This document shows positions 1-5,024 of a stretch of 9,068 nucleotides of DNA, in pieces; the first letter of the stretch is position 1, and the number at the start of each line of letters is the position of its first letter. Below the pieces are notes generated by a model. It was not told where the DNA came from, did no database searches, and saw nothing but the letters and a program-made list of their open reading frames with translations. The position numbers and the translations under genes were made by a program. The DNA lies in contig URPV01000048.1 in NCBI GenBank assembly GCA_900549805.1, positions 1-9,068 on the forward strand, in the 5' to 3' direction. Source of the stretch: an uncultured Veillonella sp. GTDB lineage: Bacteria; Bacillota; Negativicutes; Veillonellales; Veillonellaceae.

Positions 1-49
1 TCATTTTAGCCCAAAGAGACTCTATTTGTCATGGTCTGAAATTTAAGGC

Positions 50-78
50 TTGCATATAACATAAAAGTACCCTATAAT
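50..78 (+). promoter_or_regulatory. sigma-70-type promoter of the tRNA-Thr gene
   Basis: A perfect TATAAT -10 box lies at 73-78, with TTGCAT at 50-55 as the -35 box (only TTG matches consensus) and a 17-base spacer. Transcription would start near 85, a few bases before the mature tRNA 5' end at 89, which is typical of a monocistronic tRNA. The -10 box is convincing; the -35 box is weak. Confidence 0.6.
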
Positions 79-88
79 AGGCGTACAT

Positions 89-164
89 GCTGTCGTAGCT
101 CAGTCGGCAGAGCGCATCCTTGGTAAGGATGAGGTCGCCAGTTCAATCCTGGCCGTCAGCACCA
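89..164 (+). tRNA. tRNA-Thr (anticodon GGT)
   Basis: The sequence folds as a 76-base cloverleaf with encoded CCA. The acceptor stem is 89-95 with 154-160, the D stem is GCTC/GAGC, the anticodon stem is CATCC/GGATG with loop TTGGTAA, and the T stem is GCCAG/CTGGC with loop TTCAATC. The discriminator is A161 and CCA is 162-164. The loop places GGT as anticodon, reading ACC and ACU threonine codons, and the G1-C72 and C2-G71 pairs agree with known threonyl-tRNA synthetase identity elements. One acceptor pair (T93 with T156, tRNA positions 5 and 68) is a U-U mismatch; all other stem pairs are canonical. It has its own promoter upstream and a strong terminator downstream, so it is probably transcribed alone. 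Confidence 0.95.
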
Positions 165-169
165 TATGT

Positions 170-188
170 GATGACTCAACTCGTCATC
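170..188 (+). other. small hairpin in the tRNA 3' trailer
   Basis: GATGAC (170-175) pairs with GTCATC (183-188) around a 7-base loop, starting 5 bases after the tRNA CCA. It has no following T run, so it is not a terminator. It could mark the trailer for 3' processing, or be chance. Confidence 0.3.
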
Positions 189-195
189 TATTACC

Positions 196-235
196 AATAA
201 AGAAGCCAAACTCTGAAGAGTTTGGCTTCTTTATT
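196..235 (+). terminator. rho-independent terminator after tRNA-Thr
   Basis: Positions 196-213 and 218-235 are perfect inverted repeats, giving an 18-bp stem with a TGAA tetraloop. The 3' arm ends in TTCTTTATT, which supplies the U-rich part, and the 5' arm is correspondingly A-rich, so the hairpin may work on both strands. It closes the tRNA transcript. Confidence 0.85.
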
Positions 236-253
236 CCCCCCCCTATTTATCGA

Positions 254-293
254 ATAGAAAAGCCCTAGCATATGCATGCTAGGGCTTTTCTAT
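254..293 (-). terminator. rho-independent terminator after the NlpC/P60 gene
   Basis: Positions 254-271 and 276-293 are perfect inverted repeats, giving an 18-bp stem with a 4-base loop. The GC core is GCCCTAGC, and TTTTCTAT follows it on both strands. It lies 15 bases past the stop of the minus-strand NlpC/P60 gene and probably ends that transcript; it could also act as a backup terminator for the tRNA on the plus strand. Confidence 0.85.
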
Positions 294-308
294 ATAAATT
301 TAAAGGTC

Positions 309-1019
309 TTACATAACACGCTTAGCGCCTAAATAGCGCTCGCCCCAGTAGCCACTCATAAGGGATGCTACAGCTACGCCACGAGAGCTAGTAGCGGATA
401 TGAATTGACCATTACCGATATAAATACCAGAGTGGGATGCACCTGGTTCATAGGTTTCAAAGAAAACTAAGTCCCCTGGTTGCAAATTAGCTTTGGATAC
501 AGATTTACCCATCATATATTGTTCATCTGCCAACCGTGGTAAATTGATACCAGCCTTGGCGAAAACAAAACGAGTATAGCCTGAGCAGTCAAAACCGCTC
601 GGTGTAGTGCCACCAAACACATACGGCACACCCTTGTATTTGCCCGCTTCTGCTAAGATGGCGTTTACATTCGCCTTAGACATGATAACGCCACCATTGT
701 TGCTACGGGTCACAGCATGAGCTACAGGCGCCCCTGTGGTAGACACGCCCAACTTCTTCAGGGTCTCTGGTCCAGCAATACCGTCAACAGGAAGGCCATG
801 ATCTTTTTGGAAGAGCCGGACAGCCCATTTAGTTTCCTTGCCATATACCCCTGTCTTATCAGTTGCATGGTAGCCTTGCTTAATCAATTGCTTTTGAATT
901 TTACTTACATTCGCTCCTTGGTCACCATACTGATAGGTATTGGCAGAAACAAGAGCTGTAGTAGATAAGGTCAAGGCTAAGGCCATTGTAATAAACTTAG
1001 ATTTTTTAAAAAGTTTCAT
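309..1019 (-). CDS. secreted NlpC/P60 cell-wall hydrolase with N-terminal peptidoglycan-binding domain
   Basis: A 236-residue exported protein predicted to cleave peptidoglycan stem peptides (D-Glu to diamino acid bond, as in DL-endopeptidases of the NlpC/P60 family). Residues 1-26 form a Sec signal peptide (KLFKK, hydrophobic core, VSA before Asn27). Residues about 28-91 are a PG_binding_1 domain (YGDQGANV, GVYG, FQKDHGLPVDGIAGPET). Residues about 116-236 are the NlpC/P60 domain, with catalytic Cys145 in FDCSGY and His196 in SHSGIYIG. The third catalytic position, 12 residues after His196 and normally His in Spr-like enzymes, is Ser208 (FISATSS). I chose the ATG at 1019: an in-frame GTG at 1031 exists, but it is part of the Shine-Dalgarno sequence GTGAGGA five bases before this ATG, and the GTG itself has no ribosome binding site. 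The gene follows the glycosyltransferase gene by 84 bases on the same strand. Confidence 0.93.
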   Translation of the reverse strand: MKLFKKSKFITMALALTLSTTALVSANTYQYGDQGANVSKIQKQLIKQGYHATDKTGVYGKETKWAVRLFQKDHGLPVDGIAGPETLKKLGVSTTGAPVAHAVTRSNNGGVIMSKANVNAILAEAGKYKGVPYVFGGTTPSGFDCSGYTRFVFAKAGINLPRLADEQYMMGKSVSKANLQPGDLVFFETYEPGASHSGIYIGNGQFISATSSRGVAVASLMSGYWGERYLGAKRVM

Positions 1020-1039
1020 CTGTATCCTCACTTTTATAC

Positions 1040-1100
1040 GGTCGAATCAATCGTTTCGTACCAAACTATGACGTAATTCTTAGGTATCTTCGTTAGATAC
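1040..1100 (-). other. glycosyltransferase-NlpC intergenic hairpins
   Basis: Two short inverted repeats occupy the spacer. GTATCT/AGATAC (1084-1089 with 1095-1100, 5-base loop) sits 3 bases after the glycosyltransferase stop. A 7-bp repeat with one bulged base (1040-1046 with 1055-1062) lies just upstream of the NlpC ribosome binding site. Neither is followed by a U run on the minus strand, so neither is a standard terminator. I see no good promoter for the NlpC gene here, so readthrough from the glycosyltransferase gene is possible. Confidence 0.3.
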
Positions 1101-1103
1101 TCA

Positions 1104-2036
1104 TCATTTCTTCTGGTCTAGGTTCATGGTTTCTTTCACCCAATAAAGAGGTCGGTGTTTGACCTCTTCAAAGACCCGGCCTACGTATTCGCCGATAATG
1201 CCAAGGCCAATGAGTTGTACCCCACACAAAAAGAAGATGGCAATTCCCAAGGTGGTCCAACCGCTGACAGCCTCACCCATAAGGTAGACAAATAGAATGT
1301 GAAGGATCATGAGCAAGCTCAGGAAGCCACAAACCACACCTACGTATAAAGCCATCCGCAAGGGAGCTCGGGAAAAAGCAGCAATACCATCAAGGGCAAA
1401 GCGTATCATTTTTCGAACACTAAACTTGGACACGCCCGCAAAGCGTGCTGGTGCCACAAAGTGTAGGTCCACTTGTCGGTATCCTAGGTCGCCTACAATA
1501 CCGCGCAAGAAACGTCCATGTTCTCGGAATTGCTTGAGCGTCTCAAGGGCCTTCCGATTCATGAGCCGGAAGTCTGAACCCCCTTCAACAATGGGAACTT
1601 CAGACATTGCATTCATTAATTTATAGTAGTATTTGGACGTGAAAGACTTGGACCAAGACGCATCTTCCGTGGAATCACGAATGGTGCGGACCACATCATT
1701 TCCCTCTTCCCAGAGCCTAATCAATTCTGGAATCAGGGTTGGTGGATGTTGCATATCACCATCCATGGTAATTACCGCATCACCCTTGGCGTAGTCAAGC
1801 CCACAAGTTAAGGCTAGCTGATGGCCAAAGTTACGGGCCAACAAGAGAACCTTAACATGCTGATCATCTTGGGACAAAGCTTGCAAGATAGCTGCAGACC
1901 TATCCTTAGATCCATCATCTACAAAAATAAGCTCATAATCATAGGTACCCTGCCTCATAACCTCTGTAACAGCATGATAGAAATTCTGAATGTTGTCCTC
2001 TTCGTTAAAAACAGGCACTACAATTGAAATGAGCAT
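1104..2036 (-). CDS. family 2 glycosyltransferase, GtrB/polyprenyl-phosphate sugar transferase-like, membrane-anchored
   Basis: A 310-residue protein of the GtrB/DPM1-like branch of GT2, which typically transfers a sugar from a nucleotide donor to undecaprenyl phosphate at the inner face of the membrane. Residues 1-220 carry the GT-A fold: the VVPVFNEE start, DDGSKD (40-45), and the metal/donor motif DGDMQHPP (92-99). Branch-typical segments follow: GGSDFRLMNR (152-161), FLRGIVGDLGYRQ (176-188) and GVSKFSVRKM (201-210). Two membrane spans lie at about 228-252 and 261-285, then the conserved GEYVGRVFEEVKHRPLY tail (282-298). The start ATG has AGGAGG (2042-2047) five bases upstream. A GtrA-type flippase partner, often adjacent in gtr clusters, is absent here. 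Sugar and acceptor cannot be read from sequence. It is divergent from the HAD gene and upstream of the cell-wall hydrolase gene. Confidence 0.92.
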   Translation of the reverse strand: MLISIVVPVFNEEDNIQNFYHAVTEVMRQGTYDYELIFVDDGSKDRSAAILQALSQDDQHVKVLLLARNFGHQLALTCGLDYAKGDAVITMDGDMQHPPTLIPELIRLWEEGNDVVRTIRDSTEDASWSKSFTSKYYYKLMNAMSEVPIVEGGSDFRLMNRKALETLKQFREHGRFLRGIVGDLGYRQVDLHFVAPARFAGVSKFSVRKMIRFALDGIAAFSRAPLRMALYVGVVCGFLSLLMILHILFVYLMGEAVSGWTTLGIAIFFLCGVQLIGLGIIGEYVGRVFEEVKHRPLYWVKETMNLDQKK

Positions 2037-2089
2037 ACGTCCCTCCTAATACCTTATATATTTTACTCCAAATTCATAATACAAGGCAA

Positions 2090-2095
2090 ATTATA
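2090..2095 (-). promoter_or_regulatory. candidate -10 box for the glycosyltransferase gene
   Basis: On the minus strand this is a perfect TATAAT placed so that transcription would begin near 2083, giving a leader of about 46 bases. No recognisable -35 hexamer sits at 15-18 bases upstream (CCGTAA at 17), so this is only a candidate in AT-rich DNA. Confidence 0.35.
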
Positions 2096-2143
2096 GCCTC
2101 TGAATCCAGTATTTACGGGCCTTTATTTTTCTTGTAGAATAAT

Positions 2144-2149
2144 TATAGT
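2144..2149 (+). promoter_or_regulatory. candidate -10 box for the HAD phosphatase gene
   Basis: TATAGT matches the -10 consensus at 5 of 6 bases, with a poor -35 (TTTATT at 2122-2127, 16-base spacer). Transcription would start near 2156, inside the inverted repeat at 2151-2174, leaving a leader of about 40 bases before the ATG. Confidence 0.35.
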
Positions 2150-2150
2150 T

Positions 2151-2174
2151 TTGTCAAGTTCTAAATGTTGACAA
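2151..2174. repeat. operator-like inverted repeat upstream of the HAD gene
   Basis: TTGTCAA (2151-2157) and TTGACAA (2168-2174) are exact inverted repeats of 7 bases separated by 10 bases. It overlaps the likely transcription start of the HAD gene and lies in the 160-base divergent spacer shared with the glycosyltransferase gene. The geometry fits a dimeric repressor site, but half of each arm also resembles a -35 box, and no regulator gene is nearby. Confidence 0.4.
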
Positions 2175-2196
2175 TGAATTTCTTATAGGAGGTCTC

Positions 2197-2859
2197 ATGA
2201 ACATATCTACCCTCATATTCGACTGCGATGGCACCCTCTTGGACACCTTTGAGGACCTAAAAAATGCGGTTAATTATGCCTTGGCTACATCATCCTACCC
2301 CCTCCATGAGGACGATTACGTCCGACTCCGCATCGGTAACGGAGTTTCAAATCTAGTGAAATGGACTATGCCAGAGTCCGCTAGCCCTGAAGAACATGCA
2401 GCCTGCCTCAAACTGTTTGAAGACTACTATGACGCCCATATGCAAGACTACACCAAACCCTACCCTGGCATGCTAGAACTCTTGCAAAATCTCTTAGACC
2501 GTGGCTACCAAATCGCTATCGTCTCCAACAAGTACCAAACAGGCGTAGATGTTCTCAACAATCAATACTTTAAGGGCCTCTTTAAAGTCGCCATCGGAAC
2601 CAGCCCTCATATTGAGCGTAAGCCTGCCCCAGACATGGTCTTCCAGGCTATGAAAGAGCTGGGCGTAAAGCCAGAGCAATGCATCTACATAGGGGATACT
2701 GAAGTAGATGTAAAAACTGCTAAGAATGCTCACATTCCTTGTATCGGTGTCACTTGGGGTTTCCGTGATCAAGCTACCCTCGAGGAATTGGGTTGCCAAT
2801 ACATAGCCCATAAAACAGAAGACATCCTTAGCATCATGGAAGCTATTAATAAGAATTAA
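2197..2859 (+). CDS. HAD-superfamily phosphatase, phosphoglycolate phosphatase/PpaX type
   Basis: A 220-residue cytoplasmic hydrolase, a typical length for the Gph/PpaX group (phosphoglycolate phosphatase or pyrophosphatase). All four HAD motifs are present: motif I FDCDGT with nucleophile Asp9 and acid/base Asp11; motif II Ser110 in IVSNK; motif III Lys142 in ERKPAPD; motif IV GDTEVD with Asp167 and Asp171. The segment between about 15 and 85 is a helical cap (C1 type) that sets substrate choice, and RIGNG at 45-49 resembles the cap signature of Gph-like enzymes. The exact substrate (2-phosphoglycolate, pyrophosphate or a nucleotide) cannot be decided. The start has AGGAGG at 2187-2192, four bases from the ATG. 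It ends 8 bases from the convergent FUSC gene. Confidence 0.9.
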   Translation: MNISTLIFDCDGTLLDTFEDLKNAVNYALATSSYPLHEDDYVRLRIGNGVSNLVKWTMPESASPEEHAACLKLFEDYYDAHMQDYTKPYPGMLELLQNLLDRGYQIAIVSNKYQTGVDVLNNQYFKGLFKVAIGTSPHIERKPAPDMVFQAMKELGVKPEQCIYIGDTEVDVKTAKNAHIPCIGVTWGFRDQATLEELGCQYIAHKTEDILSIMEAINKN

Positions 2860-2867
2860 TAGATATC

Positions 2868-3947
2868 TTATTTATGATGTAATTCCCGCCAGTAGACTAA
2901 CCAAGCCGCTAGGATAGCCAAGCCCACACCTACGAACGTATCCACTACGCGAGATATGATAAGAGGATTCATCTGAGACATATCAGGGATTGGTGTCATG
3001 ATGAGGACAAAGACTGTAAGGCCTATAGTGGACAAGGTGTAGTTATGGGGACCGAAGTATTCTAGACTCCAAATTCCCAAGCATTGAACTGCTAGAACGG
3101 CGACCATAGGCCAGCCCTGATTCATAATCCACCAATAAAGAAGAGCCCCTATAACAGTCCCCAAGGACCGATGAACCGCCCGATACATAAATTCTCCCTG
3201 CGGTTTATTGAGGTGGATAACGGATAAGACAGACAAAATAATCCAGTAAGGCTTATCTAATGGGAATATAACATAGCCTAGTAGGATAGCGAAAACAGTC
3301 CCTACGGTTACACGAAGGGCCGTAAATCGGGCATCAGAACCTGGTGCTAAAGCTACTTCAAACTGTCGTTTAATAGCTACGATGCGAACATTTTGTTGAT
3401 GGGCCGTAAAACCAATAAACTTACAGCCCCCTAGCCATGCTAAGCTCCAAAATAAAAATAATACCCCTGCCCCTACCGCTATAGATGACAAGTTGGCCTC
3501 CATGAGCATGCGTGTGGAGTAACCATGATCGATCATAAAAGCATTAAAAGGGACTACAAAAAGGGTATTAAGTGGTCCTGGTGCCCCGATATCCAACGCA
3601 TGCCAGGTAAAGATAACCAGATAGGTCCAAGCCACCAAGAGCGGTGCAAAAACCAAGGGCATGTGGGATATGCCAAAGCCCAAGAGCTGCCCCACCATAA
3701 CACCAGCAGCCACTAAAAAATAAAGCCAATAACGGCGCACTTTAAGGGCCTGCCAACCACTGAGAACGGACAAGGACCCTAAGAGGCCATAGGCGGCATA
3801 GTCCGCACTGGTCAAGAAGGTCATAATAATAACAGACACGATAACCGGTAAGGTGGAAAAGGAAACCTCACGGGCCCGCCCCGGTGATAAGCGCCAGGAA
3901 AAAATAGATTTCAGTGCAGCAACAAATTCTAACCAATGCTCTCTCAT
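2868..3947 (-). CDS. FUSC-family integral membrane protein
   Basis: A 359-residue polytopic protein resembling the FUSC (fusaric acid/aromatic acid exporter-like) families. It has two hydrophobic halves: spans at about 33-45, 52-66, 74-90, 97-118 and 153-174, then a hydrophilic linker (about 178-206), then a second set at about 209-228, 234-246, 262-275, 279-293, 303-318 and 331-353. The second half carries FUSC_2-like features: LRVTVGTVFAILLGY, the DKPYW motif (231-235) and HRSLGTVIGALL (259-270). Related proteins are proposed exporters, but substrate is unknown. I chose the ATG at 3947. The in-frame GTG at 3959 is part of the ribosome binding site GTGGGAGGA that serves this ATG, and has no site of its own. 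It is convergent with the HAD gene and divergent from the pseudouridine synthase gene. Confidence 0.8.
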   Translation of the reverse strand: MREHWLEFVAALKSIFSWRLSPGRAREVSFSTLPVIVSVIIMTFLTSADYAAYGLLGSLSVLSGWQALKVRRYWLYFLVAAGVMVGQLLGFGISHMPLVFAPLLVAWTYLVIFTWHALDIGAPGPLNTLFVVPFNAFMIDHGYSTRMLMEANLSSIAVGAGVLFLFWSLAWLGGCKFIGFTAHQQNVRIVAIKRQFEVALAPGSDARFTALRVTVGTVFAILLGYVIFPLDKPYWIILSVLSVIHLNKPQGEFMYRAVHRSLGTVIGALLYWWIMNQGWPMVAVLAVQCLGIWSLEYFGPHNYTLSTIGLTVFVLIMTPIPDMSQMNPLIISRVVDTFVGVGLAILAAWLVYWRELHHK

Positions 3948-3975
3948 AGATCCTCCCACTTGGGCATATCGAAAA

Positions 3976-4003
3976 TTGTCTAACTCTTATCCTATTGTAT
4001 ATC
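3976..4003 (+). promoter_or_regulatory. candidate promoter of the RluA-family gene
   Basis: TTGTCT (3976-3981) and TATATC (3998-4003) are spaced by 16 bases and would start transcription near 4010, about 36 bases before the gene. Its -10 box overlaps the -10 box of the opposite FUSC promoter, so the two could interfere. Match quality is moderate. Confidence 0.35.
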
Positions 4004-4022
4004 TATGCTCTACTACTGTAAA
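3994..4022 (-). promoter_or_regulatory. sigma-70-type promoter of the FUSC gene
   Basis: On the minus strand TTTACA (4017-4022, 5 of 6 to TTGACA) and TACAAT (3994-3999, 5 of 6 to TATAAT) are separated by exactly 17 bases. Transcription would begin near 3987, giving a leader of about 40 bases to the ATG at 3947. This is the best-formed promoter in the window after that of the tRNA. Confidence 0.6.
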
Positions 4023-4045
4023 TATATCTATCGTTAGGAGGTCCG

Positions 4046-4918
4046 ATGAAAGCTTTAATTCAACTCACCCTCCCACCAGAGGCAAAGCCTACCTCCATTA
4101 ACCACTGCATCAAGCAGGCCCATATTTCCCAACGGATGCGGCGTAAACTTCGGTCCGAGGGTCTCATCAAGGTGAATCAGGAAGAAACCTCTTGGAACAC
4201 CCTCCTCAAGGCTGGTGATCACCTAACTATTAGCTTGGCTCCTAGTCAGGACCTAATTCCCTACCCCCTCCCCTTGGATATAGTCTACGAAGACTCCTAC
4301 CTCCTTGTCATTAATAAACCTGCTGGCCTTCTCATGCACCCTACCGCTAAAGAACGCCATAAAACCTTAGCCAATGCCCTGGCCTACTACTATCAAGAAA
4401 GTGGACAAGCCTATGACTTTCATCCGGTACACCGCTTAGACAAGGATACATCAGGCCTTGTCATCATTGCCAAGACGGCCCTAGTCCAACACGCCTTTGA
4501 AAAGCAGGGATTAAAATTTCAAAAGGTCTATGACGCCATTGTCCAGGGCATCTTACCGGCCAACGCCTGCCTCCACTGGCCCATTGCTCGCAAGGACGGA
4601 TCTATCATTGAGAGGACGGTACATTCTTCTGGCAAAGAGTCTCATACAGATGTTCAAGTAGTAGCGCATTACGAGCGGAACTATAGTCATATACGCTGTC
4701 TACTTCACACAGGCCGGACCCACCAAATCCGCGTCCACCTATCCCACTTAGGCTATCCCCTTCTAGGTGATGATATCTATGGTGGCCCCCTGGACCGAAT
4801 TCAACGACAGGCCCTCCATGCCCGATTCCTAACCTTCACCCACCCCATAAGTGGGCAAAGAATTCACCTAGAAGGCCCCCTGCCAACTGATATGGAGTCC
4901 CTCCTTCATGAAACCTAG
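4046..4918 (+). CDS. RluA-family RNA pseudouridine synthase (RluD-like)
   Basis: A 290-residue enzyme that isomerises specific uridines in RNA to pseudouridine; the RluC/RluD group acts on 23S rRNA. Residues about 16-66 resemble an S4 RNA-binding domain (basic MRRKLR, then LIKVN). The catalytic domain spans about 78-285: NKPAGLLMHP (90-99), the catalytic motif HRLDKDTSG with Asp132, the KVYDAIV segment (160-166), and GRTHQIRVHL (223-232) with GDDIYGG (241-247). Length and domain order are normal for the family. The start has AGGAGG at 4036-4041, four bases before the ATG. Which rRNA position it modifies, and so whether it is RluD, RluC or a B. subtilis YlyB/YjbO-type paralogue, cannot be told. 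It is followed by 106 bases with no clear terminator before the aldolase gene, so some readthrough is possible. Confidence 0.93.
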   Translation: MKALIQLTLPPEAKPTSINHCIKQAHISQRMRRKLRSEGLIKVNQEETSWNTLLKAGDHLTISLAPSQDLIPYPLPLDIVYEDSYLLVINKPAGLLMHPTAKERHKTLANALAYYYQESGQAYDFHPVHRLDKDTSGLVIIAKTALVQHAFEKQGLKFQKVYDAIVQGILPANACLHWPIARKDGSIIERTVHSSGKESHTDVQVVAHYERNYSHIRCLLHTGRTHQIRVHLSHLGYPLLGDDIYGGPLDRIQRQALHARFLTFTHPISGQRIHLEGPLPTDMESLLHET

Positions 4919-4953
4919 GACTTACAAAATTTAATGAGAATATTCCTATATTT

Positions 4954-5001
4954 CTATTAGTCTTAATAGGGTAATAATGATATATTATTAGTATCTAATA
5001 G
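4954..5001. repeat. cluster of TAATA/TATTA inverted repeats upstream of the aldolase gene
   Basis: Two adjacent dyads lie here: CTATTA/TAATAG (4954-4959 with 4964-4969, 4-base loop) and TAATAAT/ATTATTA (4972-4978 with 4984-4990, 5-base gap). A further CTAATAG at 4995-5001 is the inverse of CTATTAG at 4954-4960. They cover the predicted -35, -10 and start region of the aldolase gene. A regulator site is possible, but AT-rich DNA produces such repeats by chance. Confidence 0.35.
4958..4986 (+). promoter_or_regulatory. fba: extended -10 promoter of the aldolase-flippase operon
   Basis: TGATATATT (4978-4986) is an extended -10 element: TG, one base, then TATATT (5 of 6 to consensus). The -35 position 17 bases upstream is TAGTCT (3 of 6), which an extended -10 can tolerate. 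Transcription would start near 4993, giving a leader of about 32 bases. Confidence 0.5.
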
Positions 5002-5024
5002 TTTGTTTTTACTAGGAGGCCATC

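Noticed and set aside
89..164. tRNA as an integration site for a mobile element
   Set aside because: No integrase gene and no repeat of the tRNA 3' end is visible elsewhere in the window.
165..308. Possible repeat array or CRISPR-like structure from the two hairpins after the tRNA
   Set aside because: The two hairpins have unrelated sequences and no spacer-repeat periodicity; they are terminators.
2037..2196. Riboswitch or T-box in the glycosyltransferase/HAD spacer
   Set aside because: The leaders are about 40-46 bases long, too short for known riboswitches, and no conserved core motif is visible.
2494..2811. Minus-strand frame of 105 codons inside the HAD gene
   Set aside because: The opposite strand encodes all four HAD motifs; this frame has no recognisable features.
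3853..4101. Plus-strand frame of 82 codons bridging the FUSC and RluA-family starts
   Set aside because: It overlaps two well-supported genes and their promoters, lacks a ribosome binding site, and has a composition unlike a real protein.
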